Positions 25,651 through 34,414 of a stretch of 55,255 nt of DNA are shown here, in pieces. The translations under genes and the position numbers were made by a program. The DNA comes from Actinomycetota bacterium (GTDB taxonomy: Bacteria; Actinomycetota; Acidimicrobiia; Acidimicrobiales; Ilumatobacteraceae). The stretch lies in NCBI GenBank assembly GCA_005787035.1, contig SYCI01000109.1, positions 1 to 55,255 on the forward strand, in the 5' to 3' direction. The notes below the pieces were generated by a model. The model was not told the DNA's origin. It saw nothing but the letters and a program-made list of their open reading frames with translations, and ran no database searches. Numbering within the stretch: the stretch's first letter is position 1; each line of letters opens with the position of its first letter.

Positions 25651-27681
25651 TCAGGAGGCTCGGCGGCCGCGGCCGCCGCGGGAGACCTTCTTCTTGTGCT
25701 CGAGGAAGTCGACCAACAAGTAGTCACCCAAGTTGTCGCTGCTCGTCAGGAAGGCGCGACCGCCATTGAGCGATGACATCTGCTCCACGAAACGCCGTAG
25801 GTACGTATCGGCATCGAGCATGAAGGTGTTGATCCGAATGTTTTCCTTGGAACAACGCACCGCTTCGCGCAAGGTTGCCTCCACGGTCAATTGCTGGGCT
25901 TCGTAGCCGTCGAAGTACGTGAACCAAGCGTCACCCTGCGGAGTGATGTGAGCAGTCGGCTCGCCGTCGGTGATCATGATGATCTGCTTGTTGCCGTTCT
26001 GACGCGCGAGCATCTTGCGGGCGAGACCGAGCGCGTGATGCATGTTGGTCCCCTGCATGCCCGGAATGGTCGCCTCCACGAGTTCGTCGGACTTGATCTC
26101 CCAGGCCACGTGACCGAACATCAAGATGCCGAGATAGTCGCGTGGATACTGCGACGAGATCAGCGATTGCAGGGCAACGGCGACCTTCTTGGCCGGCCCC
26201 CAACGATCGTCGCGGTACATGGAGTACGACGCGTCGAGCATGAGCACCGTCGCCGAACGGGTGAGGTGCTCGGTGCGTTCGATCTCGAAGTCGTCGGGCG
26301 ACAACCGCACCGGAGTCCCCGTGCCGCGACGATTGAGCGCGTTGCGGATCGTGCGGTGCAGATCGAGATTGAACGGATCGCCGTATTCGTAGGGCTTGGT
26401 GTCGTACGTGCGCTCGTGACCCTGACCCATCGGGCTGATCTGGTGCTGACCCAACTTGTCCTTGGCGAGCCGCGAGAAGAGATCTCGTAGTGCCTTCGAG
26501 CCGATCTGACGCATGCCCTTGGGCGTGACCTCGATCTTGCCCTCTTTCTGGCGGATCAGGCCCTCGCGCTCGAGTTCCTGCACCAACTTCGAGAGTCGGT
26601 CCATGGCGTTGGCGACGTCGTCACCCATGAGGTCGCGCACGCGATCCATGTCGGCCTCGGCGAGCTGCTGCGGTGACGACGGGTTGCGGAGCAACTCCTC
26701 CAACTGGTCGAGATCACCGAGATCACGCATGGTCTCCATGGCCTGCTCGAACCCCATCGGATCCTGGCCCTGCATGTCGTAGCCGCGCTCCCACGGCATC
26801 CCGGGGAACATCTGCTGCATGTTGGCGCTCAACTGCGCCATCTGCTGTTGGAGTCCCATGTCCTGCATGAGTTGCTGCGACAACTGCTCGAGTTGGGCGC
26901 GCTGCTCGGGGGTCATCGAGTTGAGCATCGCCTGCGCGGCCGCCATGCGCTCGGCGATCTGCTCGAGCAACTCATCGAGGGTCTGCGGGTTCTCGGGGAA
27001 GAAGTCGCCGAACTCCTTCATGAAGTCTTCGAATCCCGGATCCTCGCCGCGCTGTTGCTTGTCGATCATCTCGTTCAGTGCGGTCAGCATGTCTTTCATG
27101 CGCTGCATGTCCTGCGGCGTCATGTTCTCCATGGCGGATGACATCTGGTCGACCATCTGCTGGGCGAGTTGCTGGCGCAACTTGTCCATGAGTTGTTCGA
27201 AGCGCTGTTCGGCTTCCTTCGATTCGAAGTCGTACGCACCGAGTTCTCGGACCTTGCCGGCCAGATCTTCGGGCAGCATGTCGAGTCGGAAATGACGATC
27301 TTCGGCCGCACGGGTTGCGTTCTCCTGCCGACGATCGTCACCGCTCTTTTGCGCGTCGAGCACCGACTGATCGACGGCGTGGCGCTCTTCGTCCACGATG
27401 TCGTCGAGTTCGTCGGCGATCTCCTTGTACACGCCGCCGAGATCGCCACGCTCGAGGAGTTCCTGGCGACGCTCCTTCAACCGCTTGCGCATCTCCTGCA
27501 GGCCCATCATCCGCTCGCCGTTGGGATCGGTCGCCCCCCGGTTCATGAGACGGCGCAGAGCACCCCGGAGGTCTCCGTAGGCCAGCAGATCGTCGGCCAT
27601 CTCGTCGAACAACGACGAGTTCTCGATGTCGAAGCCCGTTTGCGTTCCGTCCCAGCGTGAGTAGGTGAAACGACCGGCCAT
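25651..27681 (-). CDS. VWA-domain protein with long Met/Gln-rich helical region
   Basis: A 676-residue cytoplasmic protein. Residues about 85-390 are strongly helical and rich in Met, Gln and Leu with 'QLxQQLMQDMG'-like patterns, suggesting coiled coil. The C-terminus (about 470-650) is a von Willebrand A domain with a complete metal-ion adhesion motif DASYS (near 481-485), and later MITDGEPTAH. Related actinobacterial VWA proteins often act with MoxR-type ATPases as chaperone or chelatase-like assemblies, but none is nearby. The start is ATG 27681; a TAGCGT -10 (27688-27693) lies 6 bases upstream, indicating a leaderless mRNA. It diverges from the cyclase gene. Confidence 0.88.
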   Translation of the reverse strand: MAGRFTYSRWDGTQTGFDIENSSLFDEMADDLLAYGDLRGALRRLMNRGATDPNGERMMGLQEMRKRLKERRQELLERGDLGGVYKEIADELDDIVDEERHAVDQSVLDAQKSGDDRRQENATRAAEDRHFRLDMLPEDLAGKVRELGAYDFESKEAEQRFEQLMDKLRQQLAQQMVDQMSSAMENMTPQDMQRMKDMLTALNEMIDKQQRGEDPGFEDFMKEFGDFFPENPQTLDELLEQIAERMAAAQAMLNSMTPEQRAQLEQLSQQLMQDMGLQQQMAQLSANMQQMFPGMPWERGYDMQGQDPMGFEQAMETMRDLGDLDQLEELLRNPSSPQQLAEADMDRVRDLMGDDVANAMDRLSKLVQELEREGLIRQKEGKIEVTPKGMRQIGSKALRDLFSRLAKDKLGQHQISPMGQGHERTYDTKPYEYGDPFNLDLHRTIRNALNRRGTGTPVRLSPDDFEIERTEHLTRSATVLMLDASYSMYRDDRWGPAKKVAVALQSLISSQYPRDYLGILMFGHVAWEIKSDELVEATIPGMQGTNMHHALGLARKMLARQNGNKQIIMITDGEPTAHITPQGDAWFTYFDGYEAQQLTVEATLREAVRCSKENIRINTFMLDADTYLRRFVEQMSSLNGGRAFLTSSDNLGDYLLVDFLEHKKKVSRGGRGRRAS

Positions 27682-27732
27682 GACCGCACGCTAGTCCTCG
27701 CCCGACCGCCGGCGACCCTCGAGCCCGACCGG

Positions 27733-27738
27733 TAGCCT
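27733..27738 (+). promoter_or_regulatory. -10 box TAGCCT of the cyclase operon
   Basis: The box ends 9 bases before the ATG at 27748, with no ribosome site in between, so the transcript should be leaderless or nearly so. Confidence 0.5.
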
Positions 27739-27747
27739 GACCCTCAC

Positions 27748-28293
27748 ATGAAAGTCGAGCGCACGTTCGTTTTCGTGGACCTCTCCGGCTTCACGAAGTA
27801 CACCGCCGCCAACGGTGACCTGTCAGCGGGCGAGATCCTCACGCGCTTTCGGGCCAAGGTGCGCGACGTCGCTGCCCAGTGCGGCGTGCGGGTCGACAAG
27901 TGGCTGGGTGACGGTTGCATGATCGTGGCCGTCGATCAGAAGCAAGCGGTCAGTTTCGCCCTCGACCTCCGCAAGCAATGCGCCGACGTCTGTGCGCCGC
28001 TCAAGCTCCGCACCGGAATCGCCACCGGACAAGTACTCATGTTCCAGGGCGAGGACTACATCGGCTCGTCGGTCAATCAGGCGTCGCGCCTCTGCGATGC
28101 GGCCGGTGACGACGAGATCCTCGCCGCCCGTCAGGACCTCTTGCCGACTCTTCGTGGAGTGCATCTGAAGAATCACGAGCCGGTCACCTTGCGTGGGCTC
28201 GGAGAGATCGACGTCGTGTCACTCGTGGCCGAGCGTTCACTCGGCGGATTGCACGACACCGGCGAACTCTGGACCCGCGGTCCGTTCGTCTGA
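27748..28293 (+). CDS. Single-domain class III adenylate/guanylate cyclase
   Basis: A 181-residue catalytic domain without membrane or sensor parts. The key class III residues are present: metal-binding Asp11 (FVDLSGFT) and Asp55 (KWLGDG), base-recognising Lys51 and Asp103 (GEDYIG), and transition-state Asn110 and Arg114 (VNQASR). A homodimer could therefore be active, and the Lys/Asp pair favours ATP and so cAMP. The next gene starts 3 bases after its stop, so an enzymatically dead GH1-like protein is produced with it. That pairing is unusual and may be regulatory. Confidence 0.92.
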   Translation: MKVERTFVFVDLSGFTKYTAANGDLSAGEILTRFRAKVRDVAAQCGVRVDKWLGDGCMIVAVDQKQAVSFALDLRKQCADVCAPLKLRTGIATGQVLMFQGEDYIGSSVNQASRLCDAAGDDEILAARQDLLPTLRGVHLKNHEPVTLRGLGEIDVVSLVAERSLGGLHDTGELWTRGPFV

Positions 28294-28296
28294 TCC

Positions 28297-29409
28297 GTGA
28301 TCGCCACCGGCGTCTCGCTCCCCTCGCTCGTCGCCCTCGGAGCCGCTCCCACCAGCGACGCCACCACGCCCGGTACGGGTAACGGTTTCCACACCCGCTT
28401 CGCCGACGATCTCGCCGCTCTCGCGGCGTCGGGGGTCGCTCACCTTCGACTCGGCTTCGATTGGTCACGACTCCAACCACGCGCCGCCATGGGGCACGAC
28501 CTCGATGGCCAGTGGGTCGAGTGGTACTCCGACGTCATCACCGCGGCCAATGCGGTCGGTATCGGTGTGTGGCCGACCTTGCTCGAACGAACACTGCCCC
28601 AATGGTTCGACGACGAACTCGGATTCGCCGACGCCAAGGCCGCGGGCCGTCATTGGCCTCGTTACGTCGAAGCCGTGGCCGACGCGTTCGGTGATCGAGT
28701 AACCGGCTGGTTCCCCATCGACAACCCCATCGCCTTGGCCGCCCGACGCGAAGCAGTCGACGCAGCGCGTCACGGCGAACTCGTGCACACCATGATCGTC
28801 GCCTGGCGCGATGCCTGGCGCGTCCTGCACGGCGGACCACCGGTAGCTGGTTCGTTCGGTGTGCGCACGGTGCGCCCGATCGATCACACCGTTCCGGCCG
28901 CCGAAGCCGCCCGACGAGAAGACCACTTGCGTTGGCGGACCTTCTTGCGTGGATTACGCGACGGCACATTGGTGATTCCCGGACGCGCCGATCGTCAACT
29001 CGCCGATCTCGCCGGGGCTATCGACATCGTCGGCGTCAAGATCCGCACCGACCTCGCCGACGATTCGGCGATCGATGACGAATCGTTGCGCCGTTGGGAA
29101 GAGCGCTCACTCGCGATGTTGCATCGCGTGGCCGAAGAAGGTCCCGACCGACCCATCTGTGTCGCCGCCTACCGGGTGAGTCGCGGTTCGATGGCCGAGA
29201 ACCGTCGTGATGCCGAGGTCCTCACCGAAGCCACCACACGCGCCATCGGTTCGGCGGCCAATGACGGAGTCCCGATCACATCGACGTTCTTCGAGCCCGG
29301 TGTGGCCGCCAGCAAGGCAACACAGGACTCGGCGTATCTCGACTGGGATCGCCGTCTCACGGCGGCCGGCGCGGTGTGGTCCGGCTCGTTCGGCGGCAGC
29401 GCTACTTGA
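28297..29409 (+). CDS. GH1-like TIM-barrel protein lacking both catalytic glutamates
   Basis: A 370-residue protein with the N-terminal layout of family 1 glycosidases: HLRLGFDWSRLQP matches the RFSISWSRI-P strand. The acid/base motif WxTxNEP reads WFPIDNP, so Glu is Asn143. The nucleophile motif (V)TENG reads VAAYR, so Glu is Ala291. Retaining hydrolysis should therefore be impossible. It may be a carbohydrate-binding or regulatory derivative. GTG 28297 follows the cyclase stop by 3 bases, so translation is coupled. Its 3' end overlaps the facing cyclase-family hydrolase by 8 bp. Confidence 0.75.
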   Translation: MIATGVSLPSLVALGAAPTSDATTPGTGNGFHTRFADDLAALAASGVAHLRLGFDWSRLQPRAAMGHDLDGQWVEWYSDVITAANAVGIGVWPTLLERTLPQWFDDELGFADAKAAGRHWPRYVEAVADAFGDRVTGWFPIDNPIALAARREAVDAARHGELVHTMIVAWRDAWRVLHGGPPVAGSFGVRTVRPIDHTVPAAEAARREDHLRWRTFLRGLRDGTLVIPGRADRQLADLAGAIDIVGVKIRTDLADDSAIDDESLRRWEERSLAMLHRVAEEGPDRPICVAAYRVSRGSMAENRRDAEVLTEATTRAIGSAANDGVPITSTFFEPGVAASKATQDSAYLDWDRRLTAAGAVWSGSFGGSAT

Positions 29410-30328
29410 TCGCCGTCGGGGCCACCGGGCCTCCGACGGCCCGAGTGAACGGCAGCGGCGTAGCGGCGAGCAGGAAGTCGTACTGGCCATCGGCTGCGCA
29501 ATCGGCGGCCAGCGGATCGAGCAACCAGTTCTGACCCTGCACGAGTCCGATGTCGCGGATGTTGATCATGTGCACCGGCAGAAGCGCTTCGGGATCCTCG
29601 GGCGGGTAGCACTCGAACACGATCGTGTCGGTGGCCACGATCGCCACGTCGTTGTCGCGGATCCATTCGATGCTCTTCTGGCCGAGTCCGGGGGTCGGCG
29701 TGGAGTAGTGAATCTTGTTCCCGACGTTCAGCCAGTGCATGTGGCCGGTGCGGACACACACGACGTCACCGGGCATGACCTTCACACCACCCATGGCCGC
29801 CGCGGCATCGAGATCGTCGCCGCCGATCGCGTAGTTCTCGTCGAAGAAGTCGACACCTTTCAGGCGCGCGATGTCGAGCAGGATTCCGCGCGAGACGATC
29901 GGCCCCATGGTCTGGATTCCGAATTCGTGCGAACCGGCTTCATCGGTCGTGCTCATGGCGACGCCGTTGTAGAGCAAGTTGTCGTATCCCACGTGGGCGA
30001 GCGAGTCGAGATGCGTCGACGCTTGGATCCCCATCGACACCGCATCGTCACTCGAGGTGAAGTCGCCCGGGTCGCCGGTCATCGAATGATTCAAGGAGAT
30101 CATGGTGCGTTCCGGGTTGATACGCCCCGGAATGAAACCGAGCTGAGGTCCGTTCTCGTCGAAGGGATACGTGAGCGAGAAGGTCTTGCCCTGACGGGCC
30201 GCTGCCAGACCACGCCGCACAGCCGCATCGTCGATCAGGTTCAGGGTGCCGCGGCGATCGTCGGCCCCCCAGCGACCCCAGTTCGAGACCCGGGCCGCGA
30301 GTTCACGGAGATAGTCGGGCATGGTCAT
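29402..30328 (-). CDS. Cyclase-family (kynurenine formamidase-like) hydrolase
   Basis: A 308-residue member of the metal-dependent cyclase/formamidase group. The family motif HxGTHxDxxxH appears as IQASTHLDSLAHV, keeping the central His, Asp and final His while the first His is Gln. DNLLYNG and later RTGHMHW and ATDTIVFE also fit. It probably hydrolyses an amide, lactone or CoA-type intermediate. ATG 30328 has AGGAG 7 bases upstream and follows the LLM gene by 10 bases, so they form an operon. Confidence 0.85.
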   Translation of the reverse strand: MTMPDYLRELAARVSNWGRWGADDRRGTLNLIDDAAVRRGLAAARQGKTFSLTYPFDENGPQLGFIPGRINPERTMISLNHSMTGDPGDFTSSDDAVSMGIQASTHLDSLAHVGYDNLLYNGVAMSTTDEAGSHEFGIQTMGPIVSRGILLDIARLKGVDFFDENYAIGGDDLDAAAAMGGVKVMPGDVVCVRTGHMHWLNVGNKIHYSTPTPGLGQKSIEWIRDNDVAIVATDTIVFECYPPEDPEALLPVHMINIRDIGLVQGQNWLLDPLAADCAADGQYDFLLAATPLPFTRAVGGPVAPTAIK

Positions 30329-30338
30329 CGCGGTTCTC

Positions 30339-31382
30339 CTAGCCCAACACCAACTCGGCCATCGTGCGCAGAGTGTCGGGCGAGCCACCGATGAGGATCG
30401 TGGTCACCTTGCTCTCACGCCACGCGGCGATGTCGTCTTTGATCTTGGCCGCCGGACCCACGAGACAGATCTCGTCGACCATCGCATTGGGCACCGCCGC
30501 GATCGCCTCGGCCTGTTTGCCGTTGAGAAACAGATCTTGGATCTTGTCGACCGCGGATTCGTAGCCGAGTCGTCGGAACACGTCGGCGTGGAAGTTCATT
30601 TCCTGTGCGCCCATGCCGCCCACGTACAACGCCAGCGTGGGACGCAGCCGGTCGTAGGCGCGTTCGAGATCGTCGTCGATCGCCACAGTGGCGGTGGCGA
30701 GGATCTCGAATTCGTCGGCGGTCCGACGCGCGGTGGGCCGGGCAAAACCTTCGGCCAGGTGCGGCGCATACAACTCTTCGTGACGCGGCGCGTAGAAGAT
30801 CGGAAACCAGCCATCGGCGATCTCGGCCGCCAAGGCGACGTTCTTCGGGCCTTCGGCGCCGAGAAAGATCGGGAGGTCGGCACGAACGGGATGCGTCATC
30901 ACATTGAGCGCTTTGCCGAGGCCGAGACCATCGCGCGCCGGGATCGGATACTCGGGGCCGTCATTGGTGAGGCGTTCCTCGCGCGCCAGGATCTTGCGGA
31001 TGATCCCCACGTACTCACGGGTACGTGCGAGAGGTTTGTTGAAACGCTGCCCGTACCAACCCTCCACGACCTGTGGTCCACTCACGCCCAGACCGAGACA
31101 GAACCGGCCGCTCGACAGGTGATCCATGGTGATGGCGGCCATCGCCGTGGCGGTGGGCGTGCGCGCCGACAACTGGACGATGTTGGTACCGAGTCGCAAT
31201 TTGGACGTACCGGCTCCCCACCACGCGAGCGGCGAGATGGCGTCGCTCCCCCATGATTCGGCGGTCCAGACCGAGTCGTAACCGAGTGACTCGATCATCC
31301 CGAGTGTCTCGGGAACCCCGACCGGCATCGAACGACCCCAGTAGCCGATGTGCCAACCCAGTTTCAGATCTTTCGTCACCAT
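30339..31382 (-). CDS. LLM-class F420-dependent oxidoreductase
   Basis: About 347 residues with the luciferase-like fold: LGWHIGYWGRSMP at the first strand, YDSVWTAESWGSDA, LRLGTNIVQLSARTP, SSGRFCLGLGVSGPQVVEGW and PIFLGAEGPKNV. These features match the F420-binding subgroup common in mycobacteria and Acidimicrobiia. The start is ATG 31382 or GTG 31379; GGGAGG is spaced better for the GTG. It is first in a two-gene operon with the cyclase-family hydrolase and diverges from the paired acyl-CoA dehydrogenases. Confidence 0.9.
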   Translation of the reverse strand: MVTKDLKLGWHIGYWGRSMPVGVPETLGMIESLGYDSVWTAESWGSDAISPLAWWGAGTSKLRLGTNIVQLSARTPTATAMAAITMDHLSSGRFCLGLGVSGPQVVEGWYGQRFNKPLARTREYVGIIRKILAREERLTNDGPEYPIPARDGLGLGKALNVMTHPVRADLPIFLGAEGPKNVALAAEIADGWFPIFYAPRHEELYAPHLAEGFARPTARRTADEFEILATATVAIDDDLERAYDRLRPTLALYVGGMGAQEMNFHADVFRRLGYESAVDKIQDLFLNGKQAEAIAAVPNAMVDEICLVGPAAKIKDDIAAWRESKVTTILIGGSPDTLRTMAELVLG

Positions 31383-31495
31383 GCCTCCCGTCCGCCCTTC
31401 GAGAGTAGTTGTGACCAACGTCGGCTCACTCACTCGCCTCGGCTCCGGTGGGACGAGGTCTGATAGAACCAAAGGACACGTCCGCCGGGGGAAAA

Positions 31496-32671
31496 ATGGA
31501 AATCGGATACACACCCGAGCAGGAGGCGATGCGCGCCGAACTGCGGAGTTACTACGAGAAGTTGCTCGACCAGGCCACGGTTGCCGAGCTGGGCGAGAGC
31601 CATGGCATCGGCAAGGTGCCCCGTCGGGTCTGGAAGCAGATGTGTGCCGACGGGTGGGCCGGGATCGGCTGGCCCAAGGAATACGGCGGTCAGGGTCGAA
31701 GCGCCATCGAACAGTTCATCTTCTTCGACGAGTCGATGCGCGCCGGCGCCCCGGTGCCGATGCTCAGCATCAACACCGTCGGCCCGACGATCATGAACTT
31801 CGGGACCGACGACCAGAAGGCGTTTTTCCTGCCCAAGATCCTCGCCGGTGACGTTCACTTCTGCATCGGATACTCCGAGCCCGGTGCCGGCACCGACCTC
31901 GCGTCGCTCCAGACCCGCGCCGGGCGCGACGGCGATCAGTACGTGATCAACGGCCAGAAGATGTGGACGTCGCTCTCGAGCGACGCCGACTACTGCTGGC
32001 TCGCGGTGCGCACCGATGCCGATGCCCCCAAGCACAAGGGGATCAGCATCCTGATCATGCCCATGAACACACCCGGCATCACGCTGCAACGCCTGAACCT
32101 CATCGGTGAACACGACATCAACGCCATGTTCCTCGACGACGTGCGCGTTCCCGTCGCCAACTGCGTCGGTGGCGAGAACAAGGGCTGGACCCTCATCACC
32201 AATCAGCTCAATCACGAGCGAGTGACGCTCTGCTCAACGGGAGTGGTCGAGCGCGCGCTCGCCGACACACTCGAATGGTCGAAGTCGACCAAGCTCCCCG
32301 ATGGTCGGCGCATAGCCGATCAGGAGTGGGTGCAACTCAACCTGGCCCGCGTGCACGCCAAACTCGACGTACTCCGTCTCATGAACTGGCAGTCGTCGTG
32401 GGAGGCCACCAAGGGCGTCCTCGATGTCGGTCACTGCTCCTCGATCAAGGTCTACGGCACCGAGTTCTATCTCGAGGCCTTCCGTCTCTTGTTCGAGATC
32501 CTGGGACCACCCGGATATCTGAAGAGCGGCACACCAGGGGCGATCCTGCGCGCCCGACTCGAGAACCTCTACCGCGGCATGTTGATCCTGACCTTCGGCG
32601 GTGGAACCAACGAGATGCAGCGCGACCTCATCACCATGTTCTCGCTCGGATTCCCGAGGGCGGCCCGCTGA
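31496..32671 (+). CDS. Acyl-CoA dehydrogenase, subunit 1 of a two-gene enzyme
   Basis: A 391-residue acyl-CoA dehydrogenase with GYSEPGAGTDLAS, MWTSLSSDADYCW and FGGGTNEMQRD. The C-terminal EGT Glu is Gly; the likely base is Glu241 in NHERVTL, as in isovaleryl-CoA-type and mycobacterial cholesterol side-chain enzymes. The next gene encodes a shorter homologue and starts within this gene's stop (TGATG), the pattern of obligate heteromeric FadE pairs that act on bulky CoA esters such as steroid side chains. ATG 31496 has a GGGGG site. Confidence 0.93.
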   Translation: MEIGYTPEQEAMRAELRSYYEKLLDQATVAELGESHGIGKVPRRVWKQMCADGWAGIGWPKEYGGQGRSAIEQFIFFDESMRAGAPVPMLSINTVGPTIMNFGTDDQKAFFLPKILAGDVHFCIGYSEPGAGTDLASLQTRAGRDGDQYVINGQKMWTSLSSDADYCWLAVRTDADAPKHKGISILIMPMNTPGITLQRLNLIGEHDINAMFLDDVRVPVANCVGGENKGWTLITNQLNHERVTLCSTGVVERALADTLEWSKSTKLPDGRRIADQEWVQLNLARVHAKLDVLRLMNWQSSWEATKGVLDVGHCSSIKVYGTEFYLEAFRLLFEILGPPGYLKSGTPGAILRARLENLYRGMLILTFGGGTNEMQRDLITMFSLGFPRAAR

Positions 32672-33720
32672 TGGACTTCTCCTTCTCCTCCGATCAGAAC
32701 GAACTGCGCGCCCTCGCCAAGCAGATCCTCGGCGATGTGTGCACACCCGAACACGTGAAGTCGATCATGGCCACCGAGTCGGCCACCGATCTCACTCTCT
32801 GGAAGACACTCGCCGATGCCGGACTCGTCGGCATCGGTCTGCCCGAATCGGTGGGCGGTGCCGGACTCGGCATCACCGAAGTCGCCATCGTCCTCGAAGA
32901 GATCGGCCGCGTGGCGGCACCCGTTCCCGCCTTCGCCGTGATGGCCTTGGCCGCACCGGCTCTGGTGGGCAAGCCCGAACTACTCGCCGGTGTCGCCACG
33001 GGCGAGGTCATCGTCACCGCGGCGATCCACGAGCCCGTGGGTGACGCCTACGCCCCGGCCACAGTGGTGGCCGATGGTCGAATCACTGGCACCAAGGTGT
33101 GCGTGCCCCACGGACTCCTCGCCCAGCGCTTCGTGGTCACCGCCGCCGACGGTGTGTACGTGGTGGAGGCCGACGACCCGAACGTGCGCGTGATCCGCCA
33201 GGACACCACGAGTGGCGTACCCGATGCATTGGTGGAGTTCTCCGGGGCCAAGGCCGCCTGCGTGGGCGGACCGGCGGCCGTGGTCGACCTCGTGAACCGC
33301 GGTGCGGCGGGTGCGTGCGTGATGGTGGCCGGAGCCTGCGATGCGGCACTGCGCCTCACCGCCGAATACACCAAGTCCCGCCACCAGTTCGACAAAGCCA
33401 TCGCCACGTTCCAAGCGGTGAGTCAGCGCGCCGGCGATGCCTATATCGACACTGAAGCCGTTCGTCTCACGGCTTGGCAGGCGATTTACCGACTCGCCAC
33501 GGCCCAGTCGGCCGATGAAGCCGTGATGTCGGCCAAGTTCTGGGCGGCCGAAGGCGGCTGGCGTGTGATGCACGCATCACACCACCTGCACGGCGGTGTG
33601 GGAGTCGATCGCGACTATCCGTTGCACCGTTTCTTCCTGCTCCACAAGCAGCTGGAACTGCAACTCGGTTCCACCCAACCGAGCTTGGCTCGTCTGGGTC
33701 GACTGCTCGTGAACTCCTGA
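32671..33720 (+). CDS. Acyl-CoA dehydrogenase-like protein, subunit 2 of the pair
   Basis: At 349 residues it is shorter than a normal dehydrogenase and has degenerate motifs in the FAD/substrate loop region. It keeps LPESVGGAGLG near the start, and HGGVGVDRDYPLHR near the C-terminus, the part that completes the flavin site in heteromers. It overlaps the first subunit by one base. Known FadE26/27 and FadE28/29-type complexes in mycobacteria have this two-gene design with one active base per pair. A role with sterol- or terpenoid-like acyl-CoA is inferred. Confidence 0.9.
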   Translation: MDFSFSSDQNELRALAKQILGDVCTPEHVKSIMATESATDLTLWKTLADAGLVGIGLPESVGGAGLGITEVAIVLEEIGRVAAPVPAFAVMALAAPALVGKPELLAGVATGEVIVTAAIHEPVGDAYAPATVVADGRITGTKVCVPHGLLAQRFVVTAADGVYVVEADDPNVRVIRQDTTSGVPDALVEFSGAKAACVGGPAAVVDLVNRGAAGACVMVAGACDAALRLTAEYTKSRHQFDKAIATFQAVSQRAGDAYIDTEAVRLTAWQAIYRLATAQSADEAVMSAKFWAAEGGWRVMHASHHLHGGVGVDRDYPLHRFFLLHKQLELQLGSTQPSLARLGRLLVNS

Positions 33721-33730
33721 GTCGCGCGCC

Positions 33731-34414
33731 GTGTCGAACAACCCGAACCCGATTCTTCCGGCCGACCCCGATCTGCCGCTCATCCATACGCGCAACTACG
33801 AGGTTCGCGCTTACAAGGTGAACGACAACGAGATCCTGATCCGAGGGGCGGTGCGCGACGACAAGGCTCCGGGCCTGTACGTGAACGACGATCCCGAGCC
33901 GCTCACCATTCATCACATGGTGATCGAACTGAGGGTGTCGTATCCGATGATGGAAATCCTCGACGCCAACACCGAACTCAAGGAGTTCCCGCATCACGAA
34001 TGCCCCGGAATCGCCCCGCGCTACAAGCAACTCGTCGGGCTTTCGATCGCACGCGGATTCACTCACAAGGTGCGCGAGTTGTTCGGAGGTCCGCGTGGTT
34101 GCACCCACACCACGGCTCTACTTCAGGCCATGGGTCCGGTGGCCATCCAGTGCGGCTGGAGCATGCGGGTGATCAAGCTGAAGGAACTCGCGGCGAGTGG
34201 TGTCTCGCGCGAAGCCATGACTCCGGAGCAGCGCGACATGGCCCGCGAGATGGCCTTCAAGTCGAATCTCAACACGTGCCACATCTGGGACGAAGAGGGT
34301 GAGCACGTGCGGGTGATGCGTTCGGGTGGCGACATCGGTGCGCCGTTGTCGGTCACCAAGCGGCTGGGCAAACTCGGCCGTTCGCTCGACGACTGGGAGA
34401 AGATCCGCGGCTAG
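33731..34414 (+). CDS. DUF2889-family protein
   Basis: A 227-residue protein. It has the features I associate with DUF2889: an early RNYEVRAYKVND, IRGAVRDDKAPG, HHMVIELRVSYPMMEILDA, a CPGIAPRYKQLVGLSIARGF block and GPRGCTHTTALL. The biochemical role of the family is not known to me. It follows the dehydrogenase pair by 10 bases, so it is probably the third gene of that operon. The start is GTG 33731. Its stop overlaps the facing ligase stop within CTAG. Confidence 0.85.
   Translation: MSNNPNPILPADPDLPLIHTRNYEVRAYKVNDNEILIRGAVRDDKAPGLYVNDDPEPLTIHHMVIELRVSYPMMEILDANTELKEFPHHECPGIAPRYKQLVGLSIARGFTHKVRELFGGPRGCTHTTALLQAMGPVAIQCGWSMRVIKLKELAASGVSREAMTPEQRDMAREMAFKSNLNTCHIWDEEGEHVRVMRSGGDIGAPLSVTKRLGKLGRSLDDWEKIRG

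Noticed and set aside
28297-29409. Active beta-glucosidase
   Set aside because: Both GH1 catalytic glutamates are replaced, so hydrolase activity is not claimed.
29207-30394. 395-codon open frame on the plus strand
   Set aside because: Shadow of the cyclase-family hydrolase on the other strand.
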